Below, piece by piece: positions 15,428-24,735 of a stretch of 64,000 nucleotides of DNA (the stretch's first letter is position 1; each line of letters starts with the position of its first letter). The notes under the pieces are model-generated. The model was not told where the DNA came from, made no database searches, and saw nothing but the letters and a program-made list of their open reading frames with translations. The translations under genes and the position numbers were made by a program. The DNA is from an uncultured Blautia sp. (lineage in GTDB: Bacteria > Bacillota > Clostridia > Lachnospirales > Lachnospiraceae), in assembly GCA_900549015.1 (NCBI GenBank), contig URMH01000004.1:23411-87410 (forward strand). Reading direction: 5' to 3'.

Positions 15428-16960
15428 TCAGGAAAGCAGAAGCTTCTGATAGGGAATCCCTTCCTGTTCCAGAAGTTCCATCTCCCGTTTATGGCATGTG
15501 CTTATAATAATCTGCTTCTGCTCTTTATGGAGCCATTTCAGCACTGCACAGAGGCGTTCCTCGTCATACATCCCAAATACATCGTCAAGGATCACAGGAA
15601 AGGATTCCTGACCGCAGAGAAGCTCGCCCGCTGCCATTCGAAGGGCAAAGTAAATCTGCTCAAGCGTTCCTCTGCTTAAGCGTTCCAGAGCTACGATGCG
15701 CTCTCCTGTATCTACAGACATCTTAAAGTTTTCGTCCATAAGAACTTCTGTATATTTCCCCCCTGTGATCTCGCTTAATATCTGCGAGGTTCTCTCTCTC
15801 AGTCTTCCTCCCACCTGATGATTGATGCTTCCGGAAAGCAGCTCGATCGTTTCCAGAGCCATGTTAAGAGCCTGTATTTCCACATCTTCCGCTGCCGGAA
15901 GGTAAAGCTGGGCATCGCATTCTCTGTACTCCTCCTCAAGATTGCAGTATGCCATCTCTTTCTCTTTACTGGAGGCTTCAATTCCATCTCTGTTCCATTG
16001 AAGCTTTTCCTGCCTGGAAAGCCACCGCTCTTTCATTCGAATCCTCTTATTCAGCTCTCTTCCGAGAGTGAGGCTTTTTCCAAGACATCCAAGGCCGAGA
16101 AGGATTCCCGCTGCAAGAGAAATGGCAAGCACAATGCCGTTCGGCGCAAATACCGCTCCCAAAGCGCCAAGAACCGGAAAAACTGCCATAAGGATCCAGG
16201 CATACACCCGTTTCTGACTCGCCTTTTGAATCCTCTGGTCGAGAAGCTCTCCTCCGTTTTCCTCGCCCATATGAAGATTCCGCTCTTTTGCAGCGACAGA
16301 ATCAAGGCGCTCCTCAAGCTCATTTAATTCCTGGCGGAGATATTCCATGTTTGCCGCTACTTTTTCTTTTTCCTTCAGAATATCACGCTTTCTTTTATCT
16401 GCCTGAGTAAGAAAGCCTTTTCTTGACATTTTAAGCATCTGTGCTGCTCTTCCCAGATCAATGGAGCTGTCCCCCGTTCCCTGGTAGCTTGCCATATAAT
16501 TCTGAAGCTCTCTTACAAGATCCTGCCCTGTAACACTTTTTAGCTGCCCTACGGAAACGGTATTGTCATAAACAGCCTCGCTCACACCGCCTAAAACAGC
16601 TTCCATAGCGCCTTTCTCCGCATTTACAAGCGCTCCGCTGCTCTCGCAGAGAAGCTCGTGAAAAGGAGCATTTTTGCAGAAATTCCGCGTGAGACGGTAG
16701 TTTTTTCCTCCGCATTCAAACCACAGGATTCCCCCGTATTCTCCCGGATTTTCCCAGGGCTCATACGTGGTATAAACATCGTTTCTTGCAGCCTTTCCCC
16801 TCTGTCTTGTAATCCCATAAAACATACTCTTTATAAAAGTATGGATGGTCGTTTTTCCGCTTTCATTTTCCCCGTACAGCACATTAATGCCAGGCGAAAG
16901 CTCCAGCGTCCTGTCATGAATTTTTCCGAAATTTTTTATTGTCAGACGTTTAATAATCAT
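15428..16960 (-). CDS. YhaN/SbcC-like ABC-type ATPase with an internal membrane hairpin
   Basis: 510 residues. N-terminus MIIKRLTIKNFGKI with Walker A GENESGKTT (about 29-37). A coiled coil (about 190-240) is interrupted by two hydrophobic helices (about 250-293). A second coiled coil and a C-terminal head follow, with signature LSRGTLEQIYFALRMA and Walker B VILDDVFGMYDEERL. This is the RecN/SMC-like architecture of YhaN, a partner of YhaO/SbcD-type nucleases in DNA repair. It is shorter than typical SbcC or YhaN (about 1000 residues), which may reflect shortened coiled coils. It lies 38 bases after the phosphoesterase gene, as in yhaO-yhaN pairs. Confidence 0.85.
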   Translation of the reverse strand: MIIKRLTIKNFGKIHDRTLELSPGINVLYGENESGKTTIHTFIKSMFYGITRQRGKAARNDVYTTYEPWENPGEYGGILWFECGGKNYRLTRNFCKNAPFHELLCESSGALVNAEKGAMEAVLGGVSEAVYDNTVSVGQLKSVTGQDLVRELQNYMASYQGTGDSSIDLGRAAQMLKMSRKGFLTQADKRKRDILKEKEKVAANMEYLRQELNELEERLDSVAAKERNLHMGEENGGELLDQRIQKASQKRVYAWILMAVFPVLGALGAVFAPNGIVLAISLAAGILLGLGCLGKSLTLGRELNKRIRMKERWLSRQEKLQWNRDGIEASSKEKEMAYCNLEEEYRECDAQLYLPAAEDVEIQALNMALETIELLSGSINHQVGGRLRERTSQILSEITGGKYTEVLMDENFKMSVDTGERIVALERLSRGTLEQIYFALRMAAGELLCGQESFPVILDDVFGMYDEERLCAVLKWLHKEQKQIIISTCHKREMELLEQEGIPYQKLLLS

Positions 16961-16998
16961 AAATGTTTTTCTATCCCTTATTTCCCCTTATTTTCAGA

Positions 16999-18054
16999 TT
17001 ATCTGCCTGTTTCAAGAAGCGCCTGAAGCCCGTAATAAAGGGCTTTTTCTTCCACGGCACTCCTGTCCTTTTTGTCCATAAAATACTGAATATAATCTCC
17101 GATGAGCGTCCCGTTATACCGGCAGAGAAGATCCTCCAGATCATATGCCGGTTTTGACTCGTCCTGCACCTCTATAATATTTCCCATTGTTTTTAACTTT
17201 TCCGGAAGGAGAAGAAGCTCAGGCGCCCGAAAGCCTCCCAAAATCACACGGTAAATATTGAGACCGCCTCTTCTGTAAATTTCCTCTTTCAGCATCTCCT
17301 CAAGGGAAAGCTGCGTGGTATCTTCATGGAGTGTGAGAAGAATCTGCTCATACGCTCTGGCAGCAAAGGGAACAAAACGTGTACGGAGCCTTCCGTTTTC
17401 AATATGCCCCTCTATATATCCGTGCGCTCCCATCTCATTTCTGTCAACAGGCTCAAGAGAGCCGCTGTATGCCGCTGTATCGCGTATGAGAATTGCAGGC
17501 TTATGAATATGCCCCAGCGCAATATAATCAAAGCCTACTGCTGATAAAAGACTTATATTCATGGGAAGATGGCTCTCGTCTCCGCCGTGAGCAAGAAGAA
17601 TATGAAGCCCCTCTCCTTCTCCCGGCTGTGCGTTTTCGAGAAGAGGCTGCGTGATTTCCCTGCGGCAGTAACTTAAACCATATACATAAACATCAAGCTT
17701 TCTGTCCTTCACGCACACAAGGCGTTCTTCCTTAAAAAAGATTACGTTTTCCGCCCACTCAAACTCCTCTGCCGGAGAATCCCCGCCCAGGTAATCGTGA
17801 TTACCCGCGATCATATAAACGCGTGTTCTCGGGATAGTGGAAAACAGATAATTTACTTCCTTTAATTCACGAAGAAGAGGTCTTCTGTGAAATAAATCTC
17901 CTGCTATAAACAAGAAATCCACCGGATTCTCGCGGATACCCGCAATAACCCGGCGGAATGTTTCCCAGATTTCCTCCTCCCGCTGACTGCTCCAGGGACA
18001 GCCCTTATCGGGAACTGCCCCGAGATGTACATCTGCAAGATGAATAAATCGCAA
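16999..18054 (-). CDS. SbcD/YhaO-like DNA repair metallophosphoesterase
   Basis: About 351 residues with calcineurin-type motifs: HLADVHLG, FIAGDLFHR, IAGNHDYLGG, LLAHGGDES and ALGHIHKPAI. These are the metal-binding residues of Mre11/SbcD nucleases. The start is best placed at TTG 18054: GGAGG lies eight bases upstream and the family begins MRFIHLAD. The in-frame ATG at 18069 overlaps that ribosome site and would add residues the family lacks. It follows asnS by 17 bases and precedes the ATPase gene, giving a nuclease-ATPase pair in one transcript. Confidence 0.9.
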   Translation of the reverse strand: MRFIHLADVHLGAVPDKGCPWSSQREEEIWETFRRVIAGIRENPVDFLFIAGDLFHRRPLLRELKEVNYLFSTIPRTRVYMIAGNHDYLGGDSPAEEFEWAENVIFFKEERLVCVKDRKLDVYVYGLSYCRREITQPLLENAQPGEGEGLHILLAHGGDESHLPMNISLLSAVGFDYIALGHIHKPAILIRDTAAYSGSLEPVDRNEMGAHGYIEGHIENGRLRTRFVPFAARAYEQILLTLHEDTTQLSLEEMLKEEIYRRGGLNIYRVILGGFRAPELLLLPEKLKTMGNIIEVQDESKPAYDLEDLLCRYNGTLIGDYIQYFMDKKDRSAVEEKALYYGLQALLETGR

Positions 18055-18071
18055 TGGTGATACCTCCATTA

Positions 18072-19463
18072 TTATAAATCGCAGTTACCTACTGTTCTTG
18101 GGAACGGAATGGCGTCACGAATGTTTCCGATACCTGTCAGGTACATTACGCAGCGCTCAAATCCAAGTCCAAAGCCGGAATGACGGGTAGAGCCGTATTT
18201 GCGTAAATCAAGATAGAAGCTGTAGTCCTCCGCTTTCAGTCCCAGTTCGTTCATACGGTTCATAAGTTTGTCGTAATCGTCCTCTCTCTGGCTTCCGCCG
18301 ATGATTTCTCCAATTCCTGGAACAAGGCAGTCCATAGCGGCAACTGTTTTGCCGTCCTCGTTCTGTTTCATATAAAATGCCTTGATCTCCTTCGGATAAT
18401 CTGTGACAAATACCGGTTTCTTAAAAATTTCTTCTGTGAGATAACGCTCATGCTCTGTCTGCAGATCGCAGCCCCAGAATACCTTGTAGTCAAATTTATC
18501 GTTGTTTTTCTCAAGAATCTCCACTGCCTCTGTGTATGTCACATGACCGAACTCAGAATTCATAACGTGGTTGAGACGGTCAAGAAGTCCTTTATCCACA
18601 AAGGAGTTCAGGAAGTTCATCTCCTCCGGCGCATTCTCAAGAACATAGCGGATCACATATTTCAGCATGGCTTCTGCAAGATCCATGTTGTCGTTTAAGT
18701 CTGCAAACGCACACTCCGGCTCAATCATCCAGAACTCTGCAGCGTGACGTGTTGTATTGGAATTCTCTGCACGGAAGGTTGGTCCGAATGTATAAATATC
18801 GCGGAATGCCTGCGCATATGCCTCGCCGTTTAACTGTCCGCTTACTGTAAGGTTTGTCTCTTTCCCAAAGAAATCCTGAGAATAATCAATATTTCCCTCT
18901 TCTGTTAATGGCGGATTTTTCATATCAAGTGTTGTAACACGGAACATCTCTCCTGCGCCTTCACAGTCACTTCCTGTGATCAGAGGAGTGTGCACGTACA
19001 CAAAACCCTGCTCCTGGAAGAATTTATGAATAGCATAAGCGCAGAGGGAACGGATACGAAATACTGCCTGGAATGTATTCGTTCTCGGACGGAGATGCGT
19101 CATTGTTCTTAAATATTCAAGGCTGTGGCGCTTCTTCTGCAGCGGATAATCCGGTGCGGACGCTCCTTCTACAATAATTTCCTCCGCCTGAATCTCAAAT
19201 GGCTGCTTCGCCTGCGGAGTTGCCACAAGCGTTCCTTTTACGATAATGGCAGCACCTACATTCAGCTTGGAGATTTCCGCAAAATTCTCCATGCTGTCAT
19301 GGTATACAATCTGTAATGTCTCAAAGAAAGAACCGTCGTGGAGTACGATAAATCCAAAAGTTTTGGAATCGCGGACGCTGCGCACCCAGCCACCTACAGT
19401 CACTTCCTTATCCAGGAATTTCTCCCGTTCTCTGTAAATCTCTTTTACTGTTGTAAGCTTCAT
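18072..19463 (-). CDS. asnS: Asparaginyl-tRNA synthetase
   Basis: 463 residues. An N-terminal OB-fold anticodon-binding domain (VTVGGWVRSVRDSKTFGFIVLHDGS) is followed by a class IIb catalytic core. That core has VYVHTPLITGSDCEGAGEMF (motif 1 region), FRAENSNTTRHAAEFWMIEPE (motif 2, given here in two overlapping parts) and GFGLGFERCVMYLTG (motif 3). It attaches Asn to tRNA-Asn. The start is ATG 19463 with GAGG eight bases upstream; a TTG-initiated extension to 19484 has no support. No T-box leader is seen upstream. Two likely repair genes follow closely on the same strand. Confidence 0.97.
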   Translation of the reverse strand: MKLTTVKEIYREREKFLDKEVTVGGWVRSVRDSKTFGFIVLHDGSFFETLQIVYHDSMENFAEISKLNVGAAIIVKGTLVATPQAKQPFEIQAEEIIVEGASAPDYPLQKKRHSLEYLRTMTHLRPRTNTFQAVFRIRSLCAYAIHKFFQEQGFVYVHTPLITGSDCEGAGEMFRVTTLDMKNPPLTEEGNIDYSQDFFGKETNLTVSGQLNGEAYAQAFRDIYTFGPTFRAENSNTTRHAAEFWMIEPECAFADLNDNMDLAEAMLKYVIRYVLENAPEEMNFLNSFVDKGLLDRLNHVMNSEFGHVTYTEAVEILEKNNDKFDYKVFWGCDLQTEHERYLTEEIFKKPVFVTDYPKEIKAFYMKQNEDGKTVAAMDCLVPGIGEIIGGSQREDDYDKLMNRMNELGLKAEDYSFYLDLRKYGSTRHSGFGLGFERCVMYLTGIGNIRDAIPFPRTVGNCDL

Positions 19464-19548
19464 ATCTAATTCCTCTTTCTCCAAACATTTATTATTATGT
19501 TAGTATAAACGATTCCTCTTCTTCGCGCAAGGCGTAATCCTGAGTTTT

Positions 19549-19579
19549 AAAAAAAGAATCCCGTTATTTCCGGGATTCT
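19549..19579 (-). terminator. Terminator of the secreted SGNH/repeat protein gene
   Basis: On the minus strand AGAATCCC pairs with GGGATTCT around a nine-base loop (ggaaataac with partial pairing), followed by seven T. It lies just after the stop codon of the gene ending at 19594. Confidence 0.8.
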
Positions 19580-19593
19580 CTCTTTTCTGTCTC

Positions 19594-21777
19594 TTAATGG
19601 GCATTAACATAGCGCAGACAATAGTCGTAAATTCTCTTATACGTTTTCACTGTATAGTGAAGGCCATCGTCTTCTGAGCTGTCTTTTCCATTTACTCCGT
19701 TGCTTGTTCCAAAACCGTTCTGCATCAGCCAGGAATACGTATCAATATATGTGTAATCATCAAGACCTGTCTTAATTCTTTCATTAAATGCTCTTACATC
19801 TGCTTCCTTTCGAAGGGAAAGACGCCCTGTCTTCTCAATCATCACGCCGTTGATTGGATTGACAGACATATAATAAAGCTTACAATTCATTTTCTCAAGA
19901 ACAGGCGCTATCTCATTCATATAAGATACATACTCTGAAATCCGGTATAAATCATTTACACCCAGATTAAATACAACTGCCACAGGCTTTGAAGAAGAAA
20001 CTCGGATATGTTTAATCTGATTAATCAAATAGTTGTATCCGTCTTCCTTAAACCATATAAGTCCCTGTCCGGAAGCACCTACAAAACGTACGCCATTCAT
20101 ATTGGCTCCGCAGTTCTGCGCCGCAAGTGCCTGACGCATACGTACAGTCCTGGAATCTCCTACCATTACAATACCACCGTAACGCTTTAAATCCGGTTTC
20201 GCCATCTGGCCAGAGACAATGTTCTTCTCTGTATTTCTCTGATATACAACTTGATAAAGATGTATAGTGGAGTTCACAGAAGAAATTACATCTCCCGGCT
20301 CGTACTGGACTTTTGCCGGCTTACTTCCTGTAATAACCACATTCTTTCTCGTTGACCACCCCATAAAGGTATAACCATCCGGGTTTTCCACACCGGGGAT
20401 TGTATAGGCGCTGCCTTTCTTCACATAAACTGTTTTGTATGCAGAACCTCTTGTTTTATGAAGGACTACAGACACAGCTTTTTGCTGAACAGCATAAAAT
20501 TTGCAGTTTCCGTATACTTTAACCTTATCTCCCGGTTTATATTTCTCCGTTTTCTGGCTCGTCTTTAAAAGCCAGCCTTCGTTTATATATCCTTTTCTGG
20601 AAGGAACAGAAGGAAGCGTGATCGTTGTTTTCTCCGGCACCGATTTTTTAAGAGAAGAGTACGCAGAATCAGAAGAACCGTCACTCATACAGAAAGATAC
20701 CGTATAATTCTTTGCCTTCCTGTATACTGCATAAAACTTTGTTTTCTTTGTGATTTTTACTTTCTGTCCTTCTTTATACTGCGCTTTTGTCTGTTTTGTC
20801 TTTGTTGCCCAGCCAACAGCGGTATATCCCTTCTGTGCCGGAACCTTTGGAAGCGTAATATACTCGTTTTTTGCTGCCCGCACATAAAGATTTTTAAATG
20901 CTTTATCTTTGCTTGTTCCCGTATTATTATTAAAAGTCACTGCATATGCAAGATATTCTCTTGCCGCATACAAAGTCATGCTGTTTTTTACTGTAATTTT
21001 TTCCCTGCTGCCGTAAGATGCAGAAGAAGTGTTTTTTGATTTCGCCCAGCCTGTATTTCTGTAATTCGCTGCCTGCGGGACGGACGGAAGCGTAAAGCAA
21101 CTCTCTTTCCTTACAATTTTCTCCATCTTCTTATATGTGCTGTTTGTGGAGCCATTGTAATCCTTAAATGTGATTCTCGCATATTCTACAAGATACAGTT
21201 TTCGGTCCTGATCCATAATGTAGGGTTTTCCAAATCCTCCCCACACTCCTGTTCCTTTTTTGTATTTGCTCCAGCCTCTATACAGTGGATTTTTTGTATC
21301 AGGCGACTTTCTGAACGTAATTTCTGTTCCCTCATAAGCACGGAAATCTCCGCCTATCTGACTGGATCCGTCATTTGTAAAATAACGGAAGGTACAGATC
21401 TTCGTTCCGTAAAGAGTTAAAATACTCCCTCCGCCCTGCTCTGCGATCCAGTCTCTTGCAGTCTCATAGGACATGGTATTGCCGGATTCAAAATACTGAG
21501 TCCCCTCTGTTACCTGAGCAGTCGTCTTCCAGGACGGCTGTCCTGCCACGGTTTGGTTTGTAACAACAGGGGCTTTTGGAAGAACAATGCTCTCACCCTC
21601 CTGTATGGTCATATCCGGAGCATTGCTCACAGGCCTGCCATTGCTGTCCCGGAACTGTACTGTCACTTCATTTTCAGCCGCAGATACGGCTGTCGCTCCG
21701 AAAATCACCATTGCCATCATCAAAAGACACATGAGAAGCCTTACCGGATTCTTTTTTCTTTCATTCATTTTTTTCAT
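19594..21777 (-). CDS. Secreted protein with InlB-type beta repeats and a C-terminal SGNH hydrolase domain
   Basis: 727 residues. A signal peptide (core LLMCLLMMAMVIFGATAV, ending near SAAE) is followed by about six repeats of 70-80 residues (residues ~35-530). The repeat pattern is beta strand, LPxVPxxxGYxxxGW, then YxxGxxVxxxxxxxFYAV, as in Listeria-Bacteroides/InlB B-repeats. The C-terminal domain (~535-727) has VGDSR, GLIWF, FNLGVNDLY and DGLHY, the Ser, Gly, Asn and Asp/His blocks of SGNH esterases. It probably removes acyl groups from a surface or dietary glycan; the substrate is unknown. The start is ATG 21777 with AGGAG five bases upstream. No LPXTG or choline-binding anchor is seen. 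Confidence 0.82.
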   Translation of the reverse strand: MKKMNERKKNPVRLLMCLLMMAMVIFGATAVSAAENEVTVQFRDSNGRPVSNAPDMTIQEGESIVLPKAPVVTNQTVAGQPSWKTTAQVTEGTQYFESGNTMSYETARDWIAEQGGGSILTLYGTKICTFRYFTNDGSSQIGGDFRAYEGTEITFRKSPDTKNPLYRGWSKYKKGTGVWGGFGKPYIMDQDRKLYLVEYARITFKDYNGSTNSTYKKMEKIVRKESCFTLPSVPQAANYRNTGWAKSKNTSSASYGSREKITVKNSMTLYAAREYLAYAVTFNNNTGTSKDKAFKNLYVRAAKNEYITLPKVPAQKGYTAVGWATKTKQTKAQYKEGQKVKITKKTKFYAVYRKAKNYTVSFCMSDGSSDSAYSSLKKSVPEKTTITLPSVPSRKGYINEGWLLKTSQKTEKYKPGDKVKVYGNCKFYAVQQKAVSVVLHKTRGSAYKTVYVKKGSAYTIPGVENPDGYTFMGWSTRKNVVITGSKPAKVQYEPGDVISSVNSTIHLYQVVYQRNTEKNIVSGQMAKPDLKRYGGIVMVGDSRTVRMRQALAAQNCGANMNGVRFVGASGQGLIWFKEDGYNYLINQIKHIRVSSSKPVAVVFNLGVNDLYRISEYVSYMNEIAPVLEKMNCKLYYMSVNPINGVMIEKTGRLSLRKEADVRAFNERIKTGLDDYTYIDTYSWLMQNGFGTSNGVNGKDSSEDDGLHYTVKTYKRIYDYCLRYVNAH

Positions 21778-21882
21778 CAAAACTCCTTTTTGCCGGTCTG
21801 TCCGGCGAAAGCTGTTTATTAAGAAAATGTTACATACAGTTTTATTATATACGATTTTTTTCCATCTTTCAACAGCCGTTGC

Positions 21883-21924
21883 AAAAAAGACCGGCGTTTC
21901 TGCAAATGCTTACGCCGGTCTTTT
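21883..21924. terminator. Strong terminator after galT
   Basis: AAAAGACCGGCGT pairs perfectly with ACGCCGGTCTTTT around a 14-base loop. The minus strand ends in six T. It lies 25 bases after the galT stop codon and may act in both directions. Confidence 0.85.
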
Positions 21925-21948
21925 CTGTTTCACCTGAAATTTTAAGTT

Positions 21949-23439
21949 TTAAAGTATTTCTATAAAGCGCATAAACGCAGCTCTGCCTTCCGGTGTACAT
22001 TTGTATACGCCCGCGTCCTCAAGAACATGAACGAATACTTCGCCCACCTCTTTCTGCAGAACGTCCTGAATATTATCTTTATTCAGGTTGTCGTATTTTG
22101 GAAGGAAGCTTTCTGCCCATGCAGCGTGTTTCTCGATTTTTTCATTGGAGGAAATATCTTTTCCTTCCAGAATGTATTCGCCGAGAAGCTCAAGCTCCTC
22201 TTTCAGTCTTGCAGGAAGTACGGCAAGACCCATTACCTCAATAAGACCGATATTTTCTTTCTTAATGTTATGGTACTGTGCGTGCGGGTGGTAAACGCCG
22301 AGAGGATTCTCCTCTGTTGTGATATTGTTTCTCAAAGTAAGGTCAAGCTCAAACATATCTCCCACTTTACGCGCGATCGGAGTAATGGTATTGTGAGGCT
22401 CTCTGTCTGTCTCTGCAAATACAAAGGCAGCTTCGTCTGTATATCCTCTCCATGCGTCAAGAACGTGAGAAGCAAGGTCGATCAGACGCTTTTCATCTTT
22501 ATGACGGATACGGAGAACAGAAAGCGGCCATTTTACAATACCTGCCTCCACATCTTCATAACCTGGAATCGTAACTTCTTTTTCAATCGGCGCCTTTGCC
22601 ATTGCAAAAGTATAATGTCCTCCCTGGAAATGATCGTGGCTTAAAATAGAGCCGCCTACAATCGGAAGATCCGCATTTGAACCCAGGAAATAGTGCGGGA
22701 ACAGCTTCACAAAGTCAAACAACTTGATAAAAGTATTTCTCTCAATTTTCATAGGAGTATGCTGACTGTTAAACACAATGCAGTGCTCATTGTAATACAC
22801 ATATGGAGAATACTGGAAGCCCCACGGCGTATCATTTACAGTGATTGGGATAATTCTGTGGTTCTCTCTTGCTGGGTGATTAACTCTTCCTGCATACCCT
22901 TCATTCTCCGGGCAGAGGAGACATTTCGGGTAGCTGCTTGCCTTTGCAAGCTTTGCTGCTGCAATCGCCTTCGGATCTTTTTCCGGCTTGGAAAGGTTAA
23001 TAGTAATGTCGATTGTGCCGTACTCACTCTCCACACTCCATTTTCTGTCTTTTTTCACACGGTAGCGGCGGATATAATCGCTGTCCTGGCTCAGTTTATA
23101 GAAATAATCTGTCGCCTCCTCCGGGCTTTTTTCATATCTGTCCCAGAATTCCTTCTGCACCTGTGCAGGACGGGGCATCAGACAGTTCATGATTTTTGTG
23201 TCGAATAAGTCTCTGTATACAACACTGTCTTCAATAATGTCTCTCTTTACCGCCTCGTCAAGAAGTTCTTTTAAAACCTCTTCCAGATTGATTTCTGTAA
23301 AAGTTTCTGAAGGCTCTTCATACTCATCCTCTTTAAAAAGGTCAAGCAGAAGGTTTACTGTGTAATTTTTCTCACACGGCGGTGTCAGCCCTGTGTCAAT
23401 CCCGTACTGTACCAGCTTCCTTATATTCTCGTTCAGCAT
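21949..23439 (-). CDS. galT: UDP-glucose--hexose-1-phosphate uridylyltransferase, class II GalT
   Basis: 496 residues, the size of the Firmicute class II family rather than the ~350-residue E. coli enzyme. Visible features are YPKCLLCPENEGYAGR, HDHFQGGHYTFAMAK and GVYHPHAQYHNIKKENIGLIEVMGLAVLP; the HPH motif supplies the uridylylated histidine. It exchanges UMP between UDP-glucose and galactose-1-phosphate in the Leloir pathway. It is 21 bases downstream of galK on the same strand. AAAGGGGATTGG precedes the ATG. galE is not in the window. Confidence 0.96.
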   Translation of the reverse strand: MLNENIRKLVQYGIDTGLTPPCEKNYTVNLLLDLFKEDEYEEPSETFTEINLEEVLKELLDEAVKRDIIEDSVVYRDLFDTKIMNCLMPRPAQVQKEFWDRYEKSPEEATDYFYKLSQDSDYIRRYRVKKDRKWSVESEYGTIDITINLSKPEKDPKAIAAAKLAKASSYPKCLLCPENEGYAGRVNHPARENHRIIPITVNDTPWGFQYSPYVYYNEHCIVFNSQHTPMKIERNTFIKLFDFVKLFPHYFLGSNADLPIVGGSILSHDHFQGGHYTFAMAKAPIEKEVTIPGYEDVEAGIVKWPLSVLRIRHKDEKRLIDLASHVLDAWRGYTDEAAFVFAETDREPHNTITPIARKVGDMFELDLTLRNNITTEENPLGVYHPHAQYHNIKKENIGLIEVMGLAVLPARLKEELELLGEYILEGKDISSNEKIEKHAAWAESFLPKYDNLNKDNIQDVLQKEVGEVFVHVLEDAGVYKCTPEGRAAFMRFIEIL

Positions 23440-23460
23440 TTTCCAATCCCCTTTCGTATT

Positions 23461-24630
23461 TTATGCCAGCTTTCCGGCTCCGTCGCCGATTTCCACTACA
23501 TAAAATTCTGCCTCATGTCCTACTTTTTCTTTATACTGTTTTCCGATGGTATCAATGAAAGTATCTACCGCGTCATTTTTTACGATGCTGACTGTGCAGC
23601 CGCCGAAACCGCCGCCTGTAATACGGGAGCCAATGACACCAGGAATCTTCCATGCAAGGTCTACGAGAATATCGATTTCCTCACAGGAAACCTCGTAATC
23701 GTCGCGAAGAGAAACGTGGGAAGCATTCATGAGTCTTCCAAATTCTTCGATGTTGTTTTCTTTCAGTGCGTTTACTGCCTTGATCGTTCTCTGATTTTCA
23801 TAAACCGCGTGTTTTGCACGAACTCTGCACACCGGAGCCTGGATTGCGTCTTTATGCGCCTCAAACTCTTCCTCTGTGAGATCCCCAAGTGTCTGAATGT
23901 CTGTCACTTTCTGTAAATCTTTAAGAGCTGCCTCGCACTCGTTTCTTCTGTCATTGTATGCAGAACCTACAAGGCTGTGTTTTACCTTGCTGTTTGTGAT
24001 CACGATTTTTGCGTCCGGAAGCTTCACAGGCGCATACTCGAAGTTTAAGTTGCTTGTGTCAAGGAAAATCGCACAGTCCTTTTTGCCCATTGCACTTGCA
24101 AACTGATCCATAATACCACAGTTCATTCCGTTGAAATTGTTCTCGGAATACTGTCCGATCAGCGCAAGATCCTGCATGGTAATCTCATCAAATCCAAACA
24201 GGTCTCTTAACATAACGCCTGTCAGAACCTCCAGAGATGCGGAAGAAGAAAGACCGGAGCCGTTCGGGATATTTCCCCAGATCAGGAAGTCCACACCGCC
24301 TGTCAGCTTATATCCTCTTTTTTCAAATGTCCACATTACGCCCTTCGGGTAATTTGTCCAGCCCGCTTTCTCTGACGGTACAAGATCGTCAAGAGAAGTC
24401 TCGATCACGCCAAGTTTTGAGAAATTTGCAGAATAGAAACGGATTTTTCTGTCCTCTCTCTTTCTCGCAATTCCATATGTACCGATTGTAAGCGCACACG
24501 GAAAAACATGTCCGCCGTTATAATCTGTATGTTCTCCAATGAGGTTCACTCTTCCCGGTGCAAAATAGCTGCGAACATCGCCCTCATTGCCAAATATTTC
24601 ATAAAATTTCTGCATCAGTTCCTTCTGCAT
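23461..24630 (-). CDS. galK: Galactokinase
   Basis: 389 residues of the GHMP kinase family. Motifs are GRVNLIGEHTDYNGG (substrate-binding signature), GSGLSSSASLEV (ATP phosphate loop), GMNCGIMDQFAS (catalytic region) and ITGGGFGGCTVSIV. It phosphorylates galactose at C1. It is the first gene of galK-galT. AGAAGGAGGAAAC precedes the ATG. No regulator gene is adjacent, and the 105-base upstream gap shows no clear operator. Confidence 0.97.
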   Translation of the reverse strand: MQKELMQKFYEIFGNEGDVRSYFAPGRVNLIGEHTDYNGGHVFPCALTIGTYGIARKREDRKIRFYSANFSKLGVIETSLDDLVPSEKAGWTNYPKGVMWTFEKRGYKLTGGVDFLIWGNIPNGSGLSSSASLEVLTGVMLRDLFGFDEITMQDLALIGQYSENNFNGMNCGIMDQFASAMGKKDCAIFLDTSNLNFEYAPVKLPDAKIVITNSKVKHSLVGSAYNDRRNECEAALKDLQKVTDIQTLGDLTEEEFEAHKDAIQAPVCRVRAKHAVYENQRTIKAVNALKENNIEEFGRLMNASHVSLRDDYEVSCEEIDILVDLAWKIPGVIGSRITGGGFGGCTVSIVKNDAVDTFIDTIGKQYKEKVGHEAEFYVVEIGDGAGKLA

Positions 24631-24735
24631 TTCGTTTCCTCCTTCTCCCTCCTGGGATTAAAAATAGTCTCTCTTTACTTTATCTGATTCTGATAAAATT
24701 GTAAATATAGATTTTTTTGAAAATCTTAAAATAAT

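Noticed and set aside
19464..19593. T-box riboswitch before asnS
   Set aside because: The leader is short and lacks the T-box sequence and antiterminator; only the terminator of the upstream gene is present.
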